A stretch of 29,881 nucleotides of DNA. Source: a virus. Under the pieces are notes generated by a model. It did no database searches, was not told the DNA's origin, and was given only the letters and a program-made list of their open reading frames with translations. Position 1 is the first letter of the stretch, and each line of letters opens with the position of its first letter. Made by a program: the position numbers and the translations under genes. The DNA lies in the IMG/VR virus record IMGVR_UViG_3300030103_004019, positions 1-29,881 of that record, one strand, 5' to 3'. Below are positions 23,415 through 29,744 of this stretch, in pieces.

Positions 23415-23924
23415 ACCGCACGAATGACAATCGATCAACTAGTAGAACACACATCAAAGATGAGAGATGATAACGCTGAGTATCAGTTATTGCTTGAGCA
23501 TTACACATCACTGTATTGGGAAGCGGTAGACACAATGAGAACAACATTCACTGACTTTGAATTTGATATAGATGGTTACCTGATTATCGTTGAACACCCA
23601 GAGCAACATGCTGCATATTTCGAATTGCAAAAAAGAATGCATTCTATCTGCTCTGATCTCAAAGATGTGGAGACTCTGATGGACTATCAGAGATACACAT
23701 TTACCCCAGCAGTCCCCTGCTCTGGTGGAGGCCTAGTCAGATTCCGCAGACTATTCTATCCAGATGGAACATTTAAAGCATTCCAGCAGCAGAGAAAAGA
23801 TGCTGTTGGTGGATACCAAGAGGAAAAGCTAGGGATCCAGACATTTTGGATGGATGAGCCCGGTGTGGGTGGCCAGTATCTGGCAGCCTGCCTGAATAAG
23901 CTGATTGAAGACTGTATTGACTAA
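23412..23924 (+). CDS. Early protein, function unknown (170 residues)
   Basis: It starts at ATG 23412 after a strong AGGAGA in the repeated leader; upstream in-frame starts at 23304 fall in the previous gene. The protein is helical in its first half (HTSKMRDDNAEYQLLLEHYTSLYWEA) with an acidic segment (TFTDFEFDIDGYLIIVEHPEQ), followed by a mixed half with PAVPCSGGGLVRFRR and a Gly-rich PGVGGQYLAACLNKL end. I do not recognise a family. Conservation of the leader with its neighbours suggests common expression soon after infection. Confidence 0.7.
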   Translation: MTARMTIDQLVEHTSKMRDDNAEYQLLLEHYTSLYWEAVDTMRTTFTDFEFDIDGYLIIVEHPEQHAAYFELQKRMHSICSDLKDVETLMDYQRYTFTPAVPCSGGGLVRFRRLFYPDGTFKAFQQQRKDAVGGYQEEKLGIQTFWMDEPGVGGQYLAACLNKLIEDCID

Positions 23925-23938
23925 ACAAATTCAGTGTG

Positions 23939-24001
23939 GCCCCGAGCTGAAAACCGATGATTGTAATCGGGGCATCTAATAACAACAGGAGAAACACAAT
24001 G
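23939..24001 (+). promoter_or_regulatory. Leader of the third early gene: nested hairpins plus repeated ribosome binding motif
   Basis: GCCCCGA (23939-23945) pairs perfectly with TCGGGGC (23967-23973), and alternatively CCGAT (23954-23958) pairs with ATCGG (23966-23970). Then AATAACAACAGGAGAAACACA leads to ATG 23999. There is no T run, so these are more likely mRNA-stability or processing structures than terminators. Confidence 0.5.
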
Positions 24002-24307
24002 ACACTCAGGGAACAACTCAGGGCAGCAATCAGGGCCCACAAATTCATGGGATATATGCTACCCAGGCAAAGCGATCGGGATGCCCACACACAAAGCCAT
24101 ATGGCCATCCAGGAAATGATGAATCAGACAGCTTGCCCATTCACTTGGAAAGAGCTTGAGGCATATCGATATGGCACACTGTATCCGGCTGATATGCCAA
24201 TGGCTGAGCGCAAGAAAAACCCACACATCACAGTGGCCTATGGCCAGCTCATTGATGAATGGTTTGATGGTTATGATATACAAGACAGACTCTGGGAGAT
24301 GAGATGA
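23999..24307 (+). CDS. Early protein, function unknown (102 residues)
   Basis: ATG 23999 follows AGGAGA in the shared leader (an in-frame ATG at 23957 lies within the hairpin and lacks a binding site). The product is basic at the N-terminus (MTLREQLRAAIRAHKFMGYML) and then carries TWKELEAYRYGTLYPADMPMAERKKNPHITVAYGQLIDEWFDGYD. It has aromatic and acidic residues at the end. No known domain is recognised. It ends in an ATGA overlap with a 43-residue membrane peptide. Confidence 0.7.
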   Translation: MTLREQLRAAIRAHKFMGYMLPRQSDRDAHTQSHMAIQEMMNQTACPFTWKELEAYRYGTLYPADMPMAERKKNPHITVAYGQLIDEWFDGYDIQDRLWEMR

Positions 24308-24435
24308 AATACAAGCAAGCAATGAAAGATCTGAAAGTCCTAAGTATCACTGCATTTGTGTTGGCCTTTGGTTATCCGGTTGTCTTTATGTTCCTGATTG
24401 AACTGGCCAAGTTGGTTGATTGGATGGCCCAATGA
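24304..24435 (+). CDS. Small membrane peptide (43 residues)
   Basis: Starting in an ATGA overlap, the frame encodes a Lys-rich N-terminus (MKYKQAMKDLKVLSI) and one hydrophobic span TAFVLAFGYPVVFMFLIELA, ending LVDWMAQ. It stops in another ATGA overlap with the next gene, so it sits in a chain of coupled small genes and is probably genuine. A toxic or host-targeting inner membrane peptide is conceivable, but no function can be given. Confidence 0.6.
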   Translation: MKYKQAMKDLKVLSITAFVLAFGYPVVFMFLIELAKLVDWMAQ

Positions 24436-24629
24436 TGATGATCCCAGGTAATGATCTCAGTGAGCTGTCTGGAAAGCAGATAGTCCAGCAAATGAGACTG
24501 TGGAAAGACCACGCCAGAGCCCAGCAGAATGTTGATGCCAAAAACCGAGCTTTGATGGTATATCACCATTACTCAGAAGCCCTGCAGCGCCGGATCTGGG
24601 ATTATGGCAGACCTAGGGGGCTAAAATGA
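24432..24629 (+). CDS. Small helical protein, function unknown (65 residues)
   Basis: The ATG at 24432 overlaps the stop of the previous gene; three ATG codons in a row (24432, 24435, 24438) make the exact start uncertain. The product is helical and charged (LSELSGKQIVQQMRLWKDHARAQQ; NRALMVYHHYSEALQRRIWDYG) and looks like a small DNA-binding or dimeric adaptor protein; no family is recognised. It is followed by another ATGA overlap. Confidence 0.6.
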   Translation: MMMIPGNDLSELSGKQIVQQMRLWKDHARAQQNVDAKNRALMVYHHYSEALQRRIWDYGRPRGLK

Positions 24630-24769
24630 GCCCACACATCCTCAGGTTCAATGCAGATGGCTCAACATACTACCGGGCACAATACACGCTAAATAGGCGC
24701 ATTTATAGCCGCATATTCCTGAGCCACGAACAGGCAAAGCAATGGCTGTACACCCAGGGGGCTCTATGA
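24626..24769 (+). CDS. Very small basic protein (47 residues)
   Basis: The frame opens at ATG 24626 (ATGA overlap) and ends in TGA 24767-24769, again overlapping the next ATG. It encodes FNADGSTYYRAQYTLNRRIY and SHEQAKQWLYTQGAL, with a strand-turn-strand then helix pattern rich in Tyr and Arg. This could be a tiny nucleic-acid-binding fold, but that is inference. Its place in a perfect chain of coupled starts is the main reason to annotate it. Confidence 0.55.
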   Translation: MSPHILRFNADGSTYYRAQYTLNRRIYSRIFLSHEQAKQWLYTQGAL

Positions 24770-25044
24770 CCTTTCAAGATTGGTTCAAGAATCAGCTGGA
24801 GATCCACAAGCTGACCCGGAGATCAGCAGCTGAGCTGGCCAGGGTAGCAGCTAGCACCTGCCAGCAATGGGTTGATGGTGAAACAGTGCCTAAGATCCAA
24901 AACTTATGGCGATTCTGTTTCGGGCTGTATACTTGTCCACAAGCAGAGAATCACTTTCTGCAGGCAGCCAAGCTGATAGCCCAGGAGACCCAATGTGGTC
25001 ACACCTACACACCCAAACAATCCCAGGCAAACCAGTCCAGCTGA
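24766..25044 (+). CDS. HTH DNA-binding protein
   Basis: From ATG 24766 (ATGA overlap, AGGGGG seven bases upstream) the product has 92 residues. A helix-turn-helix is visible at about residues 16-40 (LTRRSAAELARVAASTCQQW), the XRE-like pattern, followed by WVDGETVPKIQNLWRFCFGLY, the usual closing helices of this domain. The C-terminal tail (GHTYTPKQSQANQSS) is probably disordered. It lies upstream of the RusA-like gene, whose start and ribosome binding site are inside it. Likely a regulator of early genes. Confidence 0.7.
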   Translation: MTFQDWFKNQLEIHKLTRRSAAELARVAASTCQQWVDGETVPKIQNLWRFCFGLYTCPQAENHFLQAAKLIAQETQCGHTYTPKQSQANQSS

Positions 25045-25430
25045 ATCGACCAAGGTTTAGCAAATATGGAGTGTTTCGAGACAAAGCAAATCGAGAGCAT
25101 CAAGATCACCTGGTGGCTGTGATCAACTCTGAGATCTCTGACATTGAGCCCCCAACCAAAGACACCCCAATCAGCTTGGTCGTTGAGTTTGTATTTCCAA
25201 GACCTAAACGACTAAACAGAAAGAAAGACTTCACAGGGCGCATTGCCCGAGTCAAGCGCCCAGACACAGACAACCTAATCAAAATGATCCTAGATGCCCT
25301 GCAGCGGACTCACCTGATGCACGATGATGGCCAGGTGGTGATGATATGTGCATCAGATTGGATACAGGCAACCAATGAACAACCACACACCAAAATTAGG
25401 CTTTACACAGCAGCACCCTATAGGGTTTGA
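24993..25430 (+). CDS. rusA: RusA-like Holliday junction resolvase
   Basis: RusA cuts four-way junctions to resolve branched replication and recombination DNA before packaging. From ATG 24993, with AGGAG (24983-24987) five bases upstream, the product has 145 residues, a normal size. The catalytic pattern is complete: VKRPDTDNLIKMILDAL supplies D91 and D93, and HDDGQV supplies D111/D112, followed by strands ending TKIRLYTA. An earlier in-frame ATG (24906) would add residues that are shadow coding of the HTH gene. It overlaps the HTH gene by 52 bases and the primase gene by 56. Confidence 0.92.
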   Translation: MWSHLHTQTIPGKPVQLNRPRFSKYGVFRDKANREHQDHLVAVINSEISDIEPPTKDTPISLVVEFVFPRPKRLNRKKDFTGRIARVKRPDTDNLIKMILDALQRTHLMHDDGQVVMICASDWIQATNEQPHTKIRLYTAAPYRV

Positions 25431-26262
25431 GTTCTCAGTATTTAAACACACAAAAGACCCAACTGTCCACCAAGCCAAGGCCGGGCTTAATAGATTGATT
25501 GAGTATCTATTAGAGCCCATCAAAGGATGTGATGAAAAAGGAAAGCTGCCACTCTGGAGCCCCACAACATTCAAAGCAAACAGCCGCAGATCCAGAACAA
25601 CAGCAAAGAGCATCAATATGCTGGTATACGACTGTGATGACTGTGTCTGGCCTTTCGATGTTTGGAGGTTATTCGCTGCTCAAGGTGTCACCACACTGGC
25701 CCACACCAGCTGGAGCCACACCCCGAAAAAACACAAATACAGGATAATCCTGCCACTCAAATATCCAATACCAGCAGGCGATTGGAATAGAGCCCACAGA
25801 GCTGCCTATCAGTATTATCAGGCCACATTGGGACCAGAGAGTGAGCCAGATATCAAAGCGCTAAAGGACACAGCTAGGGTTTATTATCGCTATGCTATCC
25901 CCAGAAACACCCCTGAGATATTTCTGAGCTCCCACTCAACAGGGCACCACATTGGGGATTTGTTAGAGCTGGACTATCAACACATTAAGATTCCCAAGCG
26001 GATAAACACCAGGCCAAAAAGCTATGGTGATGGCTCTGTAAATCTTAGAGACAGCATTGAAGATCTAGCAGTCAGAGAACAAATAACCAGCCATCTGGGT
26101 GCTCACGTAATAGGTAACGAGGCCAGGCGAATCACCTGCCCAAACTGTGGCCGGGCATCAGTCCATTTTTCACTTGATTTATCAATGCCAAACACCACCA
26201 AGTGGCCTGTGTGCAACCATAGGAACAGCTGTGGGTGGTATGGCAATTTCACCGATCTATAA
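25375..26262 (+). CDS. Archaeo-eukaryotic-type primase (Prim-Pol-like) with C-terminal zinc ribbon
   Basis: The 295-residue protein (from ATG 25375; GTG 25348 would add nine) probably synthesises primers. NMLVYDCDD gives D86 and D88 of the usual D-h-D motif. AHTSWSHTPKKHKYRIILPLKYPI (S114-H115, R123) matches the S-H ... K-x-R nucleotide-binding block, and EPDIKALKDTARVYYRYAIPRN follows with D165 as third acidic site. The C-terminal C255-x2-C258 ... C280-x5-C286 is a zinc ribbon. Neighbours (RusA, ATPase, helicase) agree. It lacks a fused helicase; the helicase is a separate downstream gene. Confidence 0.8.
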   Translation: MNNHTPKLGFTQQHPIGFEFSVFKHTKDPTVHQAKAGLNRLIEYLLEPIKGCDEKGKLPLWSPTTFKANSRRSRTTAKSINMLVYDCDDCVWPFDVWRLFAAQGVTTLAHTSWSHTPKKHKYRIILPLKYPIPAGDWNRAHRAAYQYYQATLGPESEPDIKALKDTARVYYRYAIPRNTPEIFLSSHSTGHHIGDLLELDYQHIKIPKRINTRPKSYGDGSVNLRDSIEDLAVREQITSHLGAHVIGNEARRITCPNCGRASVHFSLDLSMPNTTKWPVCNHRNSCGWYGNFTDL

Positions 26263-26285
26263 ACCGCTCAGACTTGGAGGTCACT

Positions 26286-26984
26286 ATGAGCAAATTCAAC
26301 ATCATCAACGCTGGTCAAGCAAGATCCAGCACAACCATCAAGGGCCTGATTTATGGCGATAGCGGGAGCGGCAAATCATTCCTGGCAGCAACAGCCCCAA
26401 GGCCATTGGTACTGCTGACTGAGAAGAATGGCCAGGCGAGCATCAGCCACAGCAATCCAGAGGCTGACATCATCCACATTGAGAATGCCAATATGCTGGC
26501 AGCTGTGCTCCGTGAGATCGATGAGTCACCTGAGGATTTTGCCCAGTATGATACCATTGTGATTGACTCTCTGACAGAGGCTCAGCGATTGCTCAAGGAC
26601 AGGATTATGGCACGCAAGAAAGATGGCCAGGGATTCCAGATTCAGGACTGGGGAAAGATGGCAGAGAATATGAGAGCATTGATCCGCAGGATTCGGAACC
26701 TAAAGAAGAATGTTATCTGCATCTGCCTGATAGAATCTGAGACCGAGGAATCAACCGGCGTAAGGCACTCCAGACCAGCATTTGAGGGCAGGAAAACAGG
26801 CAGTGAGATCGCTCAATATTTCAACTTCGTGGGCTGCCTGTATACTGTAGTCGAGGGCACAACAGTCACCAGATCTCTGATGCTCGAGGGCCCCAGCCGC
26901 ATAATGTGTAAGCCTTGCTATCCCCTGCAGGGTGTTATCAGTGAGCCAAACATCTCAGCCATATTCCAGGAGATCCAGCAATGA
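26286..26984 (+). CDS. RecA-like ATPase (Sak4-type recombination protein)
   Basis: From ATG 26286, after TGGAGG, the product has 232 residues. It has a clear Walker A GDSGSGKS (24-31) and Walker B YDTIVIDSL (88-96). The rest fits a RecA-like core without extra domains, the Sak4 layout: single-strand annealing/strand-exchange proteins of phages (AAA_24-type). GKMAENMRALIRRIRNLKKNVI and the later FVGCLYTVVEG are typical. It lies between primase and helicase, ends in an ATGA overlap with the helicase, and no separate SSB was recognised. A DNA-packaging or replication-loader role is the alternative. Confidence 0.8.
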   Translation: MSKFNIINAGQARSSTTIKGLIYGDSGSGKSFLAATAPRPLVLLTEKNGQASISHSNPEADIIHIENANMLAAVLREIDESPEDFAQYDTIVIDSLTEAQRLLKDRIMARKKDGQGFQIQDWGKMAENMRALIRRIRNLKKNVICICLIESETEESTGVRHSRPAFEGRKTGSEIAQYFNFVGCLYTVVEGTTVTRSLMLEGPSRIMCKPCYPLQGVISEPNISAIFQEIQQ

Positions 26985-28255
26985 AAACAAGCGAGCTGAT
27001 CAACATTGTGCAGCGCGCCACAGGCAACAGAGCCACCATCAGTGATGCCCCTAACGGGGCTGATCTGGATGTGTGGGAGAGCTTGAGCAAGAGCAAACCT
27101 AAACGCGATGAAGATGGAAACATAACCAAGCCATCTAAGCCCATTCCCAACAGAGAAAACCTGAGCATCATTCTGGAGCACGATCCAACTTTTGAGTCCC
27201 TCAAGTATATGATCAACAGTGACAAGATGCTGTATCAAGACCAGATGATAGAGGACCACACCCAGGAGGACATAGCCCTGGACCTTGAGATTAGATACCG
27301 CTACACAACCAGCGACCAGAAGCTAAGGGCAGGCATCCAGAGAGTATGCAGGCAGCGCGAGGTGGATCCCATTCGTGATTACTTGATGAGCTTGACCTAT
27401 GACCCATCCAGGGCTGGACTAGTGGAGAATCTATTTGTAGATCACTTCCAATGCCAACAGGGCAGCAATGCACCACTGCTAAAGGAGATAGCAAAGCGAT
27501 GGGCCATCAGCTGTGTCGCTAGGGCTCTGGAGCCTGGATGCAAGATGGACACGTGCCTGGTGTTAGTTGGGCCCAAAGGGATTGGAAAATCAACAGCCTT
27601 GGCCACTCTGTGTGGGCATCAGTGGTTTAGTGATTCTGATCTCAGCATTGACCACAAAGATGGAAAGGAGCTGATACACCAGAGTGGAGTCTGGATCTGG
27701 GAGCTGAGCGAAATGCACTCATTGCACGGCAAGTCAGCAGATAATGCCAAACAGTTTCTGGCTAGCCAGGTCGACAGATACCGGCCATCTTATGGCAAGT
27801 ATCCAGTGGAGAGACAGCGCCGCATAATCTTCACAGCCACCACCAATGAATGGCAGTTTCTCAGCGATGGTCCAGAGCGCAGATTCTGGCCCATAGTATG
27901 CAATCAGGAGATTGATCTCAATAGACTTGGAGCTGATAGAGATGCCATCTGGGCTGAGGCTGTATGGCTGTATCAGCAAGGCGAGCGCTGGTGGCTAGAC
28001 ACCACACCAGAGCACGACTATCCACAGCAGCTTGAGGAATACCAACAGATCCACAGGATTGATGACCCCTGGGTCCAGGTCATCCAGGACTTTATGCTGA
28101 CCAGCCAGGGGCCAACCACCAGGGACATAATGCAGAAACTTGAGCTACAGGCAGCTCAGCAACACACAGGGAACTCACGGCGAATCGCCAAGCTAATGAG
28201 AGACCTTGGATACAAACAACGACGACAGGAGAACAAAAGAATATGGACAATTTAG
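26981..28255 (+). CDS. VirE-like / SF3-type helicase (replicative)
   Basis: A 424-residue protein with an uncharacterised N-terminal 130 residues and a VirE-family P-loop domain: Walker A GPKGIGKS (197-204), Walker B-like VWIWELSE (237-244), sensor-1-like FTATTNEW (284-291) and the arginine-finger motif GPERRFWP (297-304). Members of this family serve as replicative helicases in phages and satellite elements together with a primase, which is encoded two genes upstream. The C-terminal 80 residues (DDPWVQVIQDFM ... ARKLMRDLGYKQRR-like) look like a winged-helix DNA-binding domain. Starts in an ATGA overlap and ends overlapping the next gene. Confidence 0.88.
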   Translation: MKTSELINIVQRATGNRATISDAPNGADLDVWESLSKSKPKRDEDGNITKPSKPIPNRENLSIILEHDPTFESLKYMINSDKMLYQDQMIEDHTQEDIALDLEIRYRYTTSDQKLRAGIQRVCRQREVDPIRDYLMSLTYDPSRAGLVENLFVDHFQCQQGSNAPLLKEIAKRWAISCVARALEPGCKMDTCLVLVGPKGIGKSTALATLCGHQWFSDSDLSIDHKDGKELIHQSGVWIWELSEMHSLHGKSADNAKQFLASQVDRYRPSYGKYPVERQRRIIFTATTNEWQFLSDGPERRFWPIVCNQEIDLNRLGADRDAIWAEAVWLYQQGERWWLDTTPEHDYPQQLEEYQQIHRIDDPWVQVIQDFMLTSQGPTTRDIMQKLELQAAQQHTGNSRRIAKLMRDLGYKQRRQENKRIWTI

Positions 28256-28752
28256 ATCATCCGATAGACCACACAGGTGAATCATTCAAACCAATGCCAA
28301 CCTGGACAGACTTTATTATCTATCATAAGCGCCAGCTCAGGCTGAGCACCAGAGCATTTGCTGACCACATTGGCGTGGTCCGTGAGACAGTCTATTACTG
28401 GATCAGAAATCCCACAGTGATGCCCCAGGACCACATCAGAAAGCAGGTGGAATCCAGGCTAATGATGAGGTGGGTGGACTATGATGGGCCAACCAGATGG
28501 GACTCCAGAGTCTGGGGTGATTGCTTCCCGGTCATCCTCAGAGGTTTGATTGAGGACTCAGGGCTTGAGATTGTTGTGCTGGCTCGCAGAGCTGGAATCA
28601 ACCATAACAATATATACAATTGGATGAATGGACTCAGCTTCCCCACATTGGTATCCCTCAGCTTATTAGTCGAGGTTCTGGGAGATCATCTGCCAATTAC
28701 CAAAGGACAAATTTATCTCAAGCTTCACAAATCAGTCCTCAAGACATTGTGA
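28243..28752 (+). CDS. Double HTH DNA-binding protein
   Basis: The 169-residue protein has two helix-turn-helix segments of the XRE type: about residues 30-58 (RLSTRAFADHIGVVRETVYYW) and about 112-140 (LEIVVLARRAGINHNNIYNW). Each is followed by a helix. It is the last gene before the terminator and the TGCCAGAT repeat cluster. A two-headed binder would suit direct or inverted sites, so it may be the initiator or repressor that binds them; this is inference. The start at ATG 28243 has AGGAGA about 10 bases upstream; the 3' end of the helicase gene overlaps it. Confidence 0.78.
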   Translation: MDNLDHPIDHTGESFKPMPTWTDFIIYHKRQLRLSTRAFADHIGVVRETVYYWIRNPTVMPQDHIRKQVESRLMMRWVDYDGPTRWDSRVWGDCFPVILRGLIEDSGLEIVVLARRAGINHNNIYNWMNGLSFPTLVSLSLLVEVLGDHLPITKGQIYLKLHKSVLKTL

Positions 28753-28809
28753 AACGTGTTACTAAGTATGTGTCAGGTAGGGAATGACTTGACAGTTTTC
28801 TTGTTGTCT

Positions 28810-28846
28810 GGAGCCCTGGGATGGTTGTCCCCAGGGCTCCTTTTTT
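28810..28846 (+). terminator. Strong rho-independent terminator closing the replication operon
   Basis: GGAGCCCTGGG (28810-28820) pairs perfectly with CCCAGGGCTCC (28830-28840) around a nine-base loop, followed by TTTTTT (28841-28846). It lies 58 bases after the stop of the double-HTH gene. On the minus strand no T run follows, so it works in one direction. Confidence 0.95.
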
Positions 28847-28854
28847 GCCTAAAT

Positions 28855-29078
28855 ATCCAGGATGCTGCCAGATACATGCCAGATGATCTGGCAGATGATA
28901 ACTCAGATACACCCTGGACTATCGGGGGATTTTAGTGCTCTGCCAGATAAATACACTATTTAACTAAATGGAATTTATTTTTATAATTATACTTAAAGAG
29001 CCAAATCATCTGGCATTTGGTGATTCGCTAGCAATAACACAGAGATAGGCCAAAAACCTATCTGGCAGCATCCTGGAT
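28855..29078. repeat. TGCCAGAT repeat cluster, 20-bp inverted repeat and AT-rich core (origin/operator candidate)
   Basis: The 8-mer TGCCAGAT occurs six times: + strand at 28866, 28877 and 28941; - strand at 28886-28893, 29008-29015 and 29060-29067. Two copies form the perfect palindrome TGCCAGATGATCTGGCA (28877-28893). The outer arms 28855-28874 and 29059-29078 are a perfect 20-bp inverted repeat. About 28949-28998 is roughly 85% A+T and includes TATAAT (28982-28987). No gene lies at 28753-29057. Repeated binding sites plus AT-rich DNA next to replication genes suggest an origin; a repressor operator array is the main alternative. Confidence 0.7.
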
Positions 29079-29408
29079 CTTGCGCTGCATTTGCTTGGCC
29101 CAGGTTCTGCCTGGACTACCACCCCACAGAGCCCAGGCAATTGCTGCCTTGCTGTTGGACCTTTTGCGGGCTTCAGTCTCTGACTCTGACTCACCGTGCC
29201 TTGCAAACCAGGCAACCATCAGATTGATTTGAGCAGCATCCACAGAGCCACTGATCAATCTACGAGCGGTCAGCATTCCAGTGCCTGGGACTCTGCCATC
29301 ACTAGAGTCTTTGTATGCAGCTCGCTGGCTGATTGGTCTGCTGAGATTGAGGTCACGAGCACGCTGGGCAATGACTTGGATTTCCTTGGGGACTTTGAAT
29401 TTTGGCAT
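29058..29408 (-). CDS. Small basic protein with AWALWGG motif, function unknown
   Basis: A 116-residue protein on the minus strand. It reads KFKVPKEIQVIAQRARDLN near the start, then LTARRLISGSVDAAQINLMVAWFARHGESESE, then SKAAIAWALWGGSPGRTWAKQMQRKI at the end. From memory, proteins or domains with this order (helix, '-AR-', 'FARHE', 'AW-LWGG--GR-WA') are common in aquatic phages, sometimes fused to head proteins; role unknown. Its 3' end carries one arm of the 20-bp inverted repeat. The start CAT (29406-29408) is 33 bases from the divergent next gene. Single-gene minus-strand unit like the one at 9261-9719. Confidence 0.75.
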   Translation of the reverse strand: MPKFKVPKEIQVIAQRARDLNLSRPISQRAAYKDSSDGRVPGTGMLTARRLISGSVDAAQINLMVAWFARHGESESETEARKRSNSKAAIAWALWGGSPGRTWAKQMQRKIQDAAR

Positions 29409-29441
29409 AGTATTCTCACAGCTATAGGGTTATGATTCACT

Positions 29442-29744
29442 ATGACTATAGTACATCCAGCACTCCAGGCGCTACTTGACAAGGGGATACACTATGAGGG
29501 TGAGATACTTGACCCATCTGTTTGCGCTAGTGTATTCCAGCTTGAAATGGAATCACTCAGTTCAGCCTGGTCAGTTGAAACCAATATCAACAGCTCAACA
29601 GTTAGCCATATTGGAGTGCAGATTATTGAGGTGATATGGCTTGACACTCACCTAAAGTTCAATGTCCACAGGCACCACCCAAAAATGCTGGACATAATAG
29701 GGAGTACGCTGAGAGTCATCAATGAACTGAGCCCGGAGGTTTGA
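29442..29744 (+). CDS. Hypothetical protein (100 residues)
   Basis: A frame from ATG 29442 to TGA 29742-29744 encodes MTIVHPALQALLDKGIHYEGEI, then a helical VFQLEMESLSSAW and a beta pair (TVSHIGVQIIEVIWLDTHLKF), ending with MLDIIGSTLRVINELSPEV. No family is recognised. The ribosome binding site is poor. It is divergent from 29058-29408 across a 33-base gap with CTATAG hexamers at 29422 and 29446, and its stop overlaps the next ATG as TGATG, a coupling pattern typical here, which supports it as a gene. Confidence 0.6.
   Translation: MTIVHPALQALLDKGIHYEGEILDPSVCASVFQLEMESLSSAWSVETNINSSTVSHIGVQIIEVIWLDTHLKFNVHRHHPKMLDIIGSTLRVINELSPEV

Noticed and set aside
24742-24765. Upstream ATG for the HTH gene at 24766
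   Set aside because: The ATG at 24766 has AGGGGG at good spacing and the ATGA overlap used by all neighbours; the extra eight residues lie in the previous gene.
24906-24992. N-terminal extension of the RusA-like gene from ATG 24906
   Set aside because: The added residues are the shadow of the HTH gene and lack family similarity; ATG 24993 has a strong AGGAG.
28789-28794. Perfect TTGACA -35 hexamer
   Set aside because: No -10 element at 16-18 bases; the sequence there is the GC-rich terminator stem.
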